A stretch of 64,000 nucleotides of DNA from Channa striata (Eukaryota > Chordata > Actinopteri > Anabantiformes > Channidae), in the NCBI GenBank assembly GCA_033026295.1, contig CM065183.1, positions 17,191,157 to 17,255,156 of the forward strand. The letters are read 5' to 3'. Under the pieces are notes generated by a model that was not told the DNA's origin, made no database searches, and was given only the letters and a program-made list of their open reading frames with translations. Shown piece by piece: positions 46,521 to 57,919 of the stretch. Both the position numbers and the translations under genes were made by a program. Each line of letters starts with the position of its first letter. The stretch's first letter is position 1.

Positions 46521-49342
46521 TTGTGGCTCTTTAGGTGACGGATAATCAGTCAGACTGAGATCAGATCAACATTTAGGGATTTTCCTCTTTCATTTGTTTA
46601 CTGGGAGCTCACAGGCTGAGCCGCCATGTAGTGTTGGACCTGGAGAGTGAGTGCAGGAGCGGTTACAGTTACTAGTATTAGCCTGATTGATATTAACAGT
46701 TTAAGTGGCCCCCAACTAATTTTACATGTTTAAAGTTCACACTGCTCAGCTATGAGTGTGTACTAGTATCTCTTGGCTCTGGACTGAGCTTTGAAAAGTA
46801 AAAAAACAAAAAAAAAAACCTAACTACTCCAAGAACCACTGAGCTGAGGGAAACGTGGGATCCAGTGTTTTTATGTTTGACCCACAATATTAAATAAAAA
46901 GCAGGTTATCTCACTGTTGCTGCATGATTTGGACCTTCACTGGTTTGAGTGCACCTCTAAAAAATTAACAGTTTAACATTTCAACATCTTCACTGTAAAC
47001 ACAAAATATCAGTGAGATAATAAAAAAGCAGAACAGTTGGATAAAGCAAGCAGAGAAATTATAGATGAAAACCTCCATTTTCATTGGATTCAAAGAGAAA
47101 ACGAATGAATGTTACTTTTTGCAGCACTTGTGATTCTTTTGACTTTTACATTTTTAACAGCTATATTAGCAAAAACACACACAAAGCCTGTGATCAGTTG
47201 GTTTGCATGATATATGATACCACACATACCGAAAATAAACAGTACTTGATGTAGTAAATATTAACTTCATCTTCATGTATAACAATGCTTACATGGTAAT
47301 ATCTAACAAATTAGTAAATATAATAATGTAGTGATATTTTATCTAAATTGTAAAACATTTCAGTGTATTTTTATGAGTATTATTTTCATAATACAAGAAT
47401 AACGTCTAAAGGAGAATTTGTACATTGTAGTATTATATTTAGTTGTACTCACATGGAGCTGCAAAATGGCCAGATTGCTAGTTTTATATTTGTCATTTCA
47501 ATTTAGTAAATCACCAACATGGTTTGATGCTAGATTCGAGGAGTTAAAAGTTCCCCGTCTTCAAAAATGTCCGTTTATTCTCTAGTTTCTCAGGTCTACA
47601 AAGTTATGAATGGTCACTTGTTGAGACTCCAGAACCGTGTGAGAAAACTGTCCGTTTGGCTGAGGAGGGATTGGTGCTGGAGAGCTGAACAACAGAGTAA
47701 ATATTTGGCAGTGGAGAGCTCTTGGGAGCTGCAGAGGACCCTCTCTGGCTGAGGCCTGTGGGTGTTAAATAGATTAAGGGGCTGGTGGGTCATTGTGGAC
47801 AGAAAAAATTCCCGCTCTTTGGACATGACTTCTCTTTGCTTTTGCGTGTTTTCGCTCTCCAATCGAGTGGCCTCTGTAAACCATCCACTCCAGCGAACCT
47901 ATGCTACTGTAATCCGCTGCTGTTTGTCAGCCGCTGTGTCCACAGGAATGAGGCTGGCTCCTCCGGGGCTTCGCCGACATCCGGCTGCCTCTTCTCCAAA
48001 AGACGTTTAGCTGTTTGTTTGTCAGTGACACGCGCGCGCGTAATGTGCGTAAATGTTTTTACCAGATACAAATCGAGAGAGAAAGACTCATTTTAGAGCA
48101 TTTGGGACCGATAATAGAGGTCAGCGACTTCCATGAACTCTAAAAATCTAAAAGGATTCGAATAAGTGCTGAAACACACAAGTAATATTGCGCCGGACTA
48201 TAGACTATGCGACAGTAGGCGCAGAGCAGTAGATAGTGTCCCACATCCTATTCAGCTCCATTCAAAACCATGACAACACGGAACAAGCTCGGATTTATCC
48301 TGCAAACTTAAAGGACATTGTGCCGGGGCGTCAATCAGGCATTATTGCGGGACTGAACAAATGCAAAATCTTGACTGGAACAAATGCTTCCAACGGGTCT
48401 CGGACGCGGGGCTACATTTTCTCCTTTTGTTCCCCTCCTCTGGTTGGCATGTATTTGTGTCCCCTCTCGCCCGACCACCCAGGACGACAGGGGAGGCATG
48501 TCCACCAGGACTCTCTCTCGGCCTCATGCACCTCGCTGAAGTGGATGAAGGCCGATATCAATATCAAATACGACGCATAAGGCTGGAGTACTGGTTTGCA
48601 TTTATGAAAACATGCCTGGGTGGACAAAATATGGGCCAAGAAATCAGCCTGTGGACATCGAATCGGTTTCAAGATGGCACTTTGTTTGTGCAGCATGATA
48701 AATTAGAGATAATGTAGCAGTAATCAGTCATTGCTCCAGTTTGTCAGAAGCTGACTCAGGCTTGTTGGACATGAAATACTTTCTGTCCACTGCTTGTAAC
48801 AAGTTTGGAGCATTTATTAGGCACATTTAGAGATCAATACATGAATTGAGTGTATGATTCATCCTGAATTCTCCCGATATGTGACAATTAGCATTTCCAC
48901 GTTTAAACGGCAGGTTTGTGGATCCAGTGTCCGTGTTTGGGAATCCTGCGCCACTCATAAACGTCACAACTTCTCAATTAATACGCCTCTAATGGGCGTA
49001 TTAGTTAAACCAACTCGCAGGCATCACGCTAATTGCTCCTTTTGTATGCAAATGTTGGACACTTTGTTTGGGCCAGAGGAGGGTGGAGGGAGCGGAGGGG
49101 GCAGCAGTTTGATGATGGGACGGGCTCCGTTGTCAGTTACCACCCAAGACGTGATTCAGCTCCAACAATTACCATTATCTGTTTCCCAGTTTGACGATAC
49201 GCGACGAATCTGTAATGATGACGAGTGTTTCCTTCACTCATTGTTGATGCTCCGCAGCTTTTTCTTCTTTTCACTGCCTGCACATCTACCATCATTGGGT
49301 GACAGCACTCGAGCCATTCAGGTACGCAGCGGAGGAGGGGGC

Positions 49343-49349
49343 TTTAAAA
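49343..49349 (+). promoter_or_regulatory. TATA-like box of nkx2.9
   Basis: TTTAAAA sits in a G-rich context 169 bases upstream of the ATG. A start about 25-30 bases downstream would give a 5' UTR of about 145 nt. It is the only convincing core-promoter motif between the upstream region and the ATG. Confidence 0.4.
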
Positions 49350-49517
49350 GCGAGCAGCCTTGTGTTTGCAGCCACTGGAGTGCTGTTTGTGTCAACACGG
49401 AGCCCAGCGCGCACTGTTTGGACCGCGCGTAAAGAGGAACGCATCCGCTGCCTTCTCTCCTCCTTGGATTGAGTGCCCGCTTCTGTGTTTTTACGCAAAA
49501 CAAAGGCCGAGGACACG

Positions 49518-49674
49518 ATGGCTGCAGCCACCAAGTTCAGTTTTTCGGTCAGGAGCATCCTGGACTTGCCCGAGCAGGATGCGGATGCAGCGCCCCTGCC
49601 CTATCCGGTTTACTCCTGCTCCTCCAGCTCACCCTTCACCTCGTGGATGGACTGCGACCGGAGCCCTTGTCTAT
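49518..49674 (+). CDS. nkx2.9: nkx2.9 exon 1
   Basis: It encodes 52 residues with the TN-like repressor motif and ends with one base of a Ser codon before GTAAGT. Confidence 0.93.
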
Positions 49675-50476
49675 GTAAGTGCTCGTTCGAAGTCACGCCA
49701 AGAATTGAAACGTTGACAAATGCACGTTTTCTATCATTTAAACTACGTGTTGCTTTATATTAAAATTACATGGATTATTTGTCCAAATTTTGAGATGTAG
49801 CATTCTCAGGATTTCGGATGTATTTTAATGGATGCCATTTTACAGATGGTAGATGGATGTGATGGATGATACCAGTTTGGACTGACCTGTGTTCTTTATT
49901 TGTGCAGCTTCTGATGAAAGCAGTCTCGAGGCCTCTCCAGATTCAACCAAACCCGATGACTCGTCACTGGACTCGGAGCCCGACAAGACCAAAAAGAGCA
50001 AGAAACGCCGGGTTCTGTTCTCCAAGGCCCAGACCCTGGAGCTGGAGAGACGCTTCCGCCAGCAGCGCTACCTGTCCGGTCCAGAGAGGGAGCAACTGGC
50101 CCGGCTCCTCAGCCTGACACCGACGCAGGTGAAGATCTGGTTCCAGAACCACCGCTACAAGATGAAGAGAGGTCGGGGGGAAGGAGCGATGCAGGACATG
50201 GAGATCGCGCTGCCTCCGTTGCTGCGCAGGGTCGTAGTTCCGATCCTGGTCCGCGATGGAAAACCTTTTCACACCTGTTTACTTGACACGGAGAAACCTG
50301 CTTGTTTACCTCCGTCATCTCAAACGACCCCCTTCCCCATCCCCTACCCGTCTCTTCAGCATCACTCCGCGCTCTCGCTTCCTCCTCGCTGCCAGCACTT
50401 TCCCACCGCGGCCGCCTCCAGACTCGCATGGAGAGACTTTTGGAGCGACTCGGTCCACTTCAGTGCTTTCAAGTGA
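49518..50476 (+). CDS. nkx2.9: NK2 homeodomain transcription factor Nkx2.9 (NKX2-8), two exons
   Basis: This is a nuclear homeodomain factor of the ventral neural tube and pharyngeal endoderm, Shh-responsive in vertebrates. Exons 49518-49674 and 49908-50476 join a split Ser codon and give 241 residues. The N-terminal TN-type motif is FSFSVRSILDLPEQD (residues 7-21). The junction SSDESSLEASP matches mammalian NKX2-8. The homeodomain covers about residues 83-142, with KKRRVLFSKAQTLELERRFR, recognition helix VKIWFQNHRYKMKR and the NK2-specific Tyr at homeodomain position 54. The NK2-specific domain is LLRRVVVPILVRDGKP at 157-172. The start was chosen because MAAATKFSFSV aligns with the family N-terminus. 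An in-frame ATG at 49473 would add 15 unconserved residues. It lies in tandem with nkx2.1 and head to head with pax9. Confidence 0.95.
49908..50476 (+). CDS. nkx2.9: nkx2.9 exon 2 (homeobox)
   Basis: It follows acceptor TTGTGCAG after a 233-bp intron. It encodes the complete homeodomain, the NK2-specific domain and the C-terminus FSAFK, ending in TGA. Confidence 0.95.
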
Positions 50477-50912
50477 AGGCCTCGTTTTAACGCACAGACT
50501 CTTTTAGGATTGCATCCAATGTTTTCGACACGTTTTGCAATTCTGCTAGCAACTTAAGCCTTTAGATGTTTCACTATAGAACAAAAGATATTTTGCACAT
50601 TTCATTTTGATATTATGCGTGTTTGTGACTATTTTTGTTTAGAATTCAGATGCTATTTCTTCATACATGGGCTTACTGGAGTAGCCCGTAGGTTTTAATT
50701 GCCCGATGTATGTGTATGTTTTTAAAGTCTTTTAAATATATTATTTGTCCAAATAATTTGTTTCTGAAGCCACATAATGTACATTAGGCCGTATTAGGCG
50801 GCAGTAGAGAAGCACCGTCATTATAACAGCCTTAATGTTTGAGGGAAAATGTTTTCTTTGATAAGACTGTTTGTAAAAGTTTTAACTGTTTCTTTATGTG
50901 AACAGAATTAAT

Positions 50913-50918
50913 AATAAA
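50913..50918 (+). terminator. nkx2.9 polyadenylation signal
   Basis: AATAAA lies 437 bases after the nkx2.9 stop and is followed by T-rich TTTTGTATAAGTTTT and then GTATGTGC. No earlier canonical hexamer was seen in the 3' UTR. Confidence 0.65.
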
Positions 50919-53289
50919 AAGTTCTCATATTTTGTATAAGTTTTAGAGCGTATGTGCTTTATTTTTTTAAGCTCAGCTCCAAAACACTGTCTAATCATTT
51001 CTGAAAAATAACTAATGTGGGCGCAAATAGTTTTTTAAATCTGGTTTTTATTTGTTGGAGTTGGAGTTTGCTCTTTTTTTAAGAAGTTTAATGCTCGTCT
51101 GTTCGGTGCTTTTAAAACACTAACATGTGATCTGATTATGTTTCATTTGTGACATTAAAATATGTTGCAGGTCCCGGTAGGGGCCCAGGGGCTTTTATAA
51201 TGTAAAAAAACTAATTATGCACCCAAAAGCTGAGCAAACATCACCTCCAAAAGGCCTGGATTTGCTTAAGCATGAGAATCCCCAGTCAACATTTGAGCCT
51301 CTCTCACTACAGCAGCCCGTCGTCTGTGCCCACGGGCAGATTCTCACTTTACTACTAGGAACCTTTGTTATTCAGAGGAAAGTTGGATAAATATGCTACA
51401 AGCTTCGCACTAGAGGTTTGAGATGAATGACATTTTTAAGTGTGCAAGAGGCTGATTTAAAGGCAGATTATTCTAACCCTCAATGTTTTTGCTACATAAC
51501 TGATCAAATGGACTTATTAATTTTATAGTCAGAAAACAGACAGTAGAGGTGTGGAGCTGAAAGCTGCCTGCAGTGTTGGTGCGTTACTGCGCCGAGGATC
51601 AGTGGCGGTGACGCATTTCAACCCTCATTGACTATAACGTGAAAAATATGCTCCAGTGTTTAAACTCATGTCCGTATTTCATACGTGACGAGCGGGTCTT
51701 CTGCTTTCACGCCCACCATAATGTTGTTTGCGCGTCCTGTGACCCTGCAGACCATCGTCCCTGTCACCTGGTCTTTTGTCCCCTTCGCTGGGGCCACCTT
51801 GTATCACATATGGAGGGGACTGGTCGAACCCCTCAGCTCGCTGAATCTCCCCTTAAACACTCTTTTTGTCTGTGTGTCTCCCTGTGAATGGACCATTGTC
51901 CCTCATCCAAAAGGCACAGAGACAAAATCTTTAGTGTTTCTATTCCCGTGATGTTTAATCAGTCCCTGCGACAAATTTATGAGGTTTAACTGCACAATGG
52001 TGTTTTAGAGCATCTCTGGGTTTAAGGGTGACAAAGACAGGCTTTTAGAGGTTGCCATTGGTTTTTTGAGTTGGTCAGAAGAATTGTCTGAAAAGGATGG
52101 GCCTGTATTAGCCTGCCCATCCTATAGTTTTACTCACTGGCCTGTCCCGGACCCCCTATAAGGTCCACGTAAACTAGACAACAGTAGGTGTTTTAAGTTG
52201 TTGCAAATCACATTTAATTCAGGCCTTTGCCCCTCGGTAGATGCATTCACTCTCTCTATATATATTCTTTTGTATTTTTTGGGACACAAGACATACGTTT
52301 CTGTGTCCAGATACATTTCAAACTCTAACGATTGGCTAATTATCAGTTTGGAACGGTTTTATTGGACTTTTTGTTGCAGTCCATTTGCAAAACCTATTGA
52401 TTTTTAAAAACATGCAGAGCAACCATCAAATGTAACAAAATACAAGAGCTACAATAAATTTGTCATATTTACTAGTTTTACCCTCTGTGTACAACTTTTT
52501 ATGTATAGATGACGCAAATTGTTCTATTACATGATAAAACACATATACACACCCAAGCTTTACATTAACAAACGTGAATAACACATCACACACTAATAAT
52601 CATTGTTGTAAATTGCCAAAAGTTGGCCAAAAGGCTCGTTTGGTCTGTGGTCTCTGGACAACAATTTCACACCTACAAATAAATTATAAAATTAAATATA
52701 CTAATGTTCTTTAACAGCTATGAAGAAAAAATTACAACAAGTGAATTACTATAATACATCACGTGGTCAGTCTTTAAGTGTTAGAACTTTTGCAGCTAAA
52801 TGAAACTAAATATGAAGGTGGACCAGCACATCTTCATTTAAAAGTCTACAGTTTCTTAATCATTAAAAACAATTCTTCGACAATGAGTGAATGCAAATGT
52901 GTGAGTTTCTAAAGTTTGTTTGTTGGCAGTGATCTGGAAGCTAACGTGTGGCCGTGAAGTTAACTGGTGTAATCTTATAGTTACCATTTTCTCATGTCCT
53001 ATCTTAACATGGATGTGTACATCAGACTTATTCTAGTGAGTGAAGCTGCTTCTCTTGTGTTGTGTTTCCCAGATCAAAGGTCAGGCCCAGTTGTGTAGCT
53101 AACATGGCACCGCATGAATGGCTCTAATGACCACAGGATGTGTAGTCGACAGACTCCTGCTTCTTATTTGCAGTTTCACTTTCTAATTGGAGCTAAATTT
53201 CTGCGTATAACACCAAGTGTGTTTAATAGCTGCTAATCCTCCTTTAACCTGTAACTTTTAGAGACACGGCCTGGGTGTTGTGCACTTAT

Positions 53290-53418
53290 TAAAATCTCTT
53301 TTACTCTCTGGCGACCTGTCCATGGTGGACCCTGCCCCTTGCCCGGGACAGGCTCCAGCCCCCCTGTGAACCCAAACACGATAAACCCTTACAGATAATG
53401 GATGGATGGATGGATAGT
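53290..53418 (+). repeat. LINE 3' end (L2-like fish family) with GGAT tail
   Basis: CTGGCGACCTGTCCATGG ... CCGGGACAGGCTCCAGCCCC ... TTACAGATAATGGATGGATGG is the familiar 3' end of a very abundant fish non-LTR family, ending in a (GGAT)n-type tail at 53399-53414. It is 5'-truncated. Confidence 0.7.
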
Positions 53419-53781
53419 CTCATCAGTGAGTAGAGATTATTTTGTTAATAGGATCATATGGAGAATAAGCAGATCTGTATCTCATTTGTGTTTAATAGGT
53501 TATTTCAAATAGAGTTTAAAAACAATTATTAAAGAGTTCATTTTTTCATTAGAAAAATCAATTGGAATAAAAGCCTGAGACTTTTCTATTCTAACATTTC
53601 TCTGCAGTCGAATGAAACAACGACAATGGAAAACGCCTGTCTCCTGTCTGCAATTGTGCTAATAACAGGACATCCAGTTTAAAAGGTGTTGAAGAACTAA
53701 AATGAACCTGGAGCAGAAGCCGTTGACTGCAGGTGGACATGAAGACAACTGTCCCATCCTGCTGATTGTGATCCGTCTCTC

Positions 53782-53795
53782 CCACTAGGTGGCGG
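53782..53795 (+). promoter_or_regulatory. Perfect CTCF-consensus motif between nkx2.9 and nkx2.1
   Basis: CCACTAGGTGGCGG matches all 14 positions of the CTCF core. It lies 3.3 kb after the nkx2.9 stop and 3.8 kb before the nkx2.1 ATG. It is oriented away from the 44736 motif, so nkx2.9 sits between divergent sites. Confidence 0.5.
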
Positions 53796-54939
53796 GATAA
53801 CACACGGTATCGCTTTAGGGACCGTCTCCCTGCCCTGCTGCAGTGGCTGTGAGCAGTTATTAGACGGATCCAGCAGGGGCCGCGCTTCACTGGACCGACA
53901 CCACATTTGACTCTCTGAAGCCCCGCTGCTCTGCAGCTGCTGATTGGCCGCGGGAAAGTAGCTGCCGTAGTAACGTTAACGTGCCTAGTGTGACGTCATG
54001 CGTCAGCATGTGCTCAAAGGTTCTTTCAGTGATCCGAGGTCCTGCTGTGTCCTACTTTATCATACAGTGTGCCCCGCACTTTGGGACAAAGCTGAACATT
54101 TGTTTCCTCCACGGAGTGAGTTAATGGGGAAATGAAGGGTTGGCAGCAGCAACAGCACAGTTCAGAAATACTTTATAAACTTACCAGTAAGTATTCTAAT
54201 AATACCCCACATGCATTGTCCCTGTGTTATATCCTAATAATTACATTTTAAAATACTTTGAGTCACAAGCTACGCAGCAGAACATAAAGAACTACTACTG
54301 TAATGCTTTTTGAATCACTACCCAGAGTCTAGAAAGTAACTAGTAACGTTATAAAATGAATCTAGCGAAGTAAAATTACAGTTTCATATATATGACTCTA
54401 AAATGTGTTGAAGTACTAAGTAGCAGAAGATGAAAATACCCAAATCTCAAAAATACTCTACTACTGATCATAATTAGTGTCACCTCTTGTACTTTAATTT
54501 GAAAGCTGAGCACTGACACAGACGCAGGTCGTCGTGAGTCGACGCCTCCCGTGAAGCACACACTGTCCAAAATTTCGTCTTTTCTTTTGTCACCTCCTTC
54601 TCAGCTTCTATTTTCTTCTGCGCCTCGTTTCCTGGTAGATCAAGAGTTGTCACAGGAAAAAAAACAACACAGGGAAAAGCCAGAAAAGGGTTTGAAGGGA
54701 CATAAAAATCCCCAAGGGAGCCAGTGTTGGGAGAGCACAAGGAGTCGATGATGGCTCGAATCTGGGTCTGTTTAGGTCTAGACATTCAGGTCACTGTGCA
54801 ACCGTGGTACTGTGACAGAACATTGTTATTTTTTGTAATAAGCCTTTATATGAAATACAAGTTTCATGTGTTGTGTACAAGCAGCTCAGACGTGCGACTC
54901 TTTAGTGAAGTGCGGATGTTGTTGGTCGTTTTCCACATG

Positions 54940-54940
<1 letters not shown>

Positions 54941-54984
<44 letters not shown>
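54941..54984 (+). repeat. TG microsatellite (22 units)
   Basis: This is an uninterrupted 44-bp TG run between nkx2.9 and nkx2.1. It may be length-polymorphic. Confidence 0.9.
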
Positions 54985-54986
<2 letters not shown>

Positions 54987-55189
54987 GTTCACCAGCAGCT
55001 GTGGGATGATATTCTGTTTGTAAAATAATGATCCGTATTATTTTATACTTTTTATAAATATTACGCATTTGTATTGAAAGTTCAATCTTTATTTTTTTAA
55101 GTAATTGCTTTTAATGCAACACCCTCTTAACTTTTTTTTATTGCACTTCTTATTTTCTCTTGTAAAGTTATTGTCGGAATTATATCATG

Positions 55190-55720
55190 CGCCAATCAGT
55201 TCATAAACAACCTGAACACTCGATAACAAAGGCACGGTAGCCTCATACCCGGCACTTCAAAGTGTCCTCATTATTCTGAGGAATTAGCCGGAACATTTGG
55301 ACTAATTGCCGCTAATTGGCCATAACAGTCGTGTGCCAGATCAGGGAAAAGGTACTGATTTAGATGATTAAGAATGTCTTAAGGAAAAAAAAAACTGCAA
55401 TTAAGGGAAGGAATGAGCAAGTTTTACCTTGGATGCAGAAAGCTGCTGTAATTTTAATTGCCTGCGATTATATGGCCTGTGAATTACGCGCCCGTACCTC
55501 GCCTATCATCTAAACAATTTATTTTAACTGTAATATTTGGTCTTCGACTATATGATAATGTTGGTTCATTACAGATAATTGTAAGGCAGCAGGAGAGTAT
55601 GGATTGCCGTGATGTGTATGATGCACGGGGCTCTTTAAATTGGCCCCTGCATCCTGCACTGACAATAGTGCGCACGTTCTCCCGCCATACGATAAATACT
55701 GTGCCAGAAAAAATATAGAA
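55190..55720. promoter_or_regulatory. Candidate conserved non-coding element upstream of nkx2.1
   Basis: This is repeat-free sequence with dense homeodomain-core words: GGAATTAGCC, GGACTAATTGCC, GCTAATTGGCC, GTAATTTTAATTGCC and GATAATTG. CTTTAAATTGGCCCC and GATAACAAAGG (TCF/SOX-like) also occur. The position 1.9-2.4 kb 5' of nkx2.1 fits an enhancer. Conservation could not be tested. Confidence 0.3.
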
Positions 55721-57520
55721 GTGGTTGATGATAAGCATGTCACTGTGGTAAAGGGGCTTTACTCACGGTGGTGCAGAGCCTGGCTCCAGTTTGACAGCCT
55801 GTAGGTGAGGGTGCACCATCATGAATACGAATCAGAATCAGAATATTCGCAAATGCCAACAGTTTTTTTTATGCCGTCTCCAAAGAAAACGCACGAGTTC
55901 CGAGTTTAAGATAGGAACAAAAAACCATCACACTGTTACAACTGAGTGTGTCTGCCACCAGAAGACGCTGTGTTTCTTTAATCCCTGTATAAGGAGATGT
56001 CGGCTCAACCTGCAGCCACAGACTTTGTGCTCGGAGATGCTGAAATGTGCCGCTGCGAGACTGACGTTACACCTCCCGACAAGAGCAACTTCTTAACTCA
56101 CATGTGCTCGCTTGTTTAGCCTAAAGCAGTTGAGCTCCGGTATGATCCTGACATCCACAGACTGTGTAAGTTAGAAGCTATTGCATAGATTTCCAAATGT
56201 CACTGTTCATTTTTGGATGTTGCATTTAAGGCTGTTGTTGTATATTAAGTATTTTTTTTAAATCCTAAATAATGTGTTTTAAAAAATTATATTTAATTAA
56301 TAACCTCATTAAAGCAGCGTGATAATTATAATAAATAAAAGTCATTGGCGTATTTTTGACTCTACAGTAATTGGTTTAATTCCTGTTTTCGGTGTGGAAA
56401 AAGCAGGAAAAGTCACCTAAAAGCTCTGCGTAAAAGTGGCTTTTGCTCTAAACCAACGCACCAAAACACCCTTTTTTTTTTTTTTTTTTTTTTCTGGCAA
56501 AGCTGGATTGAAAAAGCCAAAACCTTTTCCCTCGCGTCTCCGTAAAATTCTAGAAATGAGGTGTGATTGAGTTAAACTGTTATGGCTCCTTGAGCATTAA
56601 GGCAAGATGCTACTGAGGGCTACCTGGCGTTGTGCTGCAGGAGAGAGCACTTGAACGCCGTTAAGTTAACTTCACGTGAGAGCCTCTCCTCCTCCAGGCT
56701 CCATTTTTTGTTTTGTTTTTAACGGATCTCTCTTTGACAAAGTGTGTATCCTACATCTGAATTTAGGTAACACTCTGCCTGCGTCCAATGATATCAAAAG
56801 GAAAAAAAAACGAGGGAGGTTAATCATTTACGCAGGCACTTAACACGCGGATGTGTATTTATTTACTTATCAGTATCAGTCAATTCCCTCCCCGCAAGTG
56901 CGCTTTTGCATGTCTGAGTATGATAAGGCATAACACAAACAATCCTGCAATCACTGGAGGCCTCTCATGGCCATTAAAAGTCAGTAGTTCAACTGAGGAG
57001 TGGTTCTCCAACTCTCAAGTCCATATAGGCCTCCTTTCATCAAGAGGCCCTCGTAAACATCACTACAGTTAATAAAGTGTATTGTGGTCACCGCAATCCC
57101 CAAGTTGTAGCCGCGTGTTTATCAGCCGCGGGGACGAGTCCCGAGCTCCACACGCAGCAGCTGCTGCAGCGCGTCCGGACGCCGCCTGCAGCCGCCGGGA
57201 CGAACATTTATGATCATGTACGGCGCTTATGTTATTGTTAGTGGGAGGGGAGCACATGTCTTGTAAGTGAATTTACGCTCGGCGAAAGGAGGCTAGGGCT
57301 GTTTTGTATTGTTGCCGATGCCCCGCCTCTGATGGTAGCCTTAAACCTGGCACCCAGCTAAAACAAACCAAAGCCAGGACCGAGCTCCCACTCAATCCAA
57401 TTAAGGCGGACTTGAGGCGCTCTCCTACGTGTTCATCTACCAGGATCGACGTTGAGACAACAGGAACCAGAGGGGCTTGGGCCAGAAAAAAAAAAAAAGA
57501 GAGAGGAGAGATTGCCTTGC

Positions 57521-57542
57521 CTTCTAATTTCTCCCTCTCCAG
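57521..57542 (+). promoter_or_regulatory. Candidate splice acceptor just upstream of the nkx2.1 ATG
   Basis: A pyrimidine tract (CTTCTAATTTCTCCCTCTCC) ends in AG at 57541-57542, ten bases before the ATG. It implies a further 5' exon, as in mammalian NKX2-1, where an upstream exon is spliced close to this Met. If so, the open in-frame stretch from 57304 is not translated in the spliced form. Confidence 0.5.
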
Positions 57543-57552
57543 CCCCAGAACA

Positions 57553-57919
57553 ATGTCGATGAGCCCTAAACATACGACTCCTTTTTCTGTTTCCGATATC
57601 TTGAGTCCCCTTGAGGAGAGCTATAAGAAAGTAAGTATGGAGAATAACAACTTGGGGGCACCTCTCACTTCTTACCGGCAGCCGCAGGTCTCTCAGGCGG
57701 CGATGCAGCAGCACCACATGGGTCACAATGGGACTGTGTCTGCGGCTTACCACATGACTGCGGCAGGTGTTTCTCAGCTGTCACACACGGCCATGGGGGG
57801 CTACTGTAACGGCAACCTGGGGAACATGGGCGACCTGCCGTCCTACCAGGATGGCATGAGGGGCAGCGCCACGGCCACCGGCTGGTACGGAGCCAACCCG
57901 GACCCGCGCTTCTCCACCA
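57553..57919 (+). CDS. nkx2.1: nkx2.1 first coding exon
   Basis: It encodes residues 1-122 and the first base of Ile123, ending before donor GTGAGT. The conserved AAYHMTAAGVSQLSHTAMGG and NLGNMGDLPSYQD segments identify it. A strong splice acceptor lies 10 bases upstream of the ATG. Confidence 0.94.

Larger units (their letters stand above)
38581..49340. other. Shared upstream region of pax9 and nkx2.9 (head to head)
   Basis: This is 10.8 kb with no recognised coding exon. It holds CA repeats (40084-40109), an ATG repeat (42600-42618), poly-T (about 40709-40726), a perfect CTCF-consensus motif (44736-44749) and GC-richer unique blocks near 43800-44110 and 46280-46520. Long frames such as 48854-49432 show no family motif. 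Confidence 0.5.
50919..57520. other. Interval between nkx2.9 and nkx2.1
   Basis: No coding exon was recognised. It contains the LINE tail, CTCF-like motif, TG repeat, a poly-T at about 56469-56493 and an ATTA-rich block at 55190-55720 listed separately. Confidence 0.5.

Noticed and set aside
48854..49432. 192-codon plus-strand frame just upstream of nkx2.9
   Set aside because: No recognisable domain. Composition shifts from ordinary intergenic DNA into the nkx2.9 promoter and 5' UTR, and it overlaps the TATA-like box. Most likely chance.
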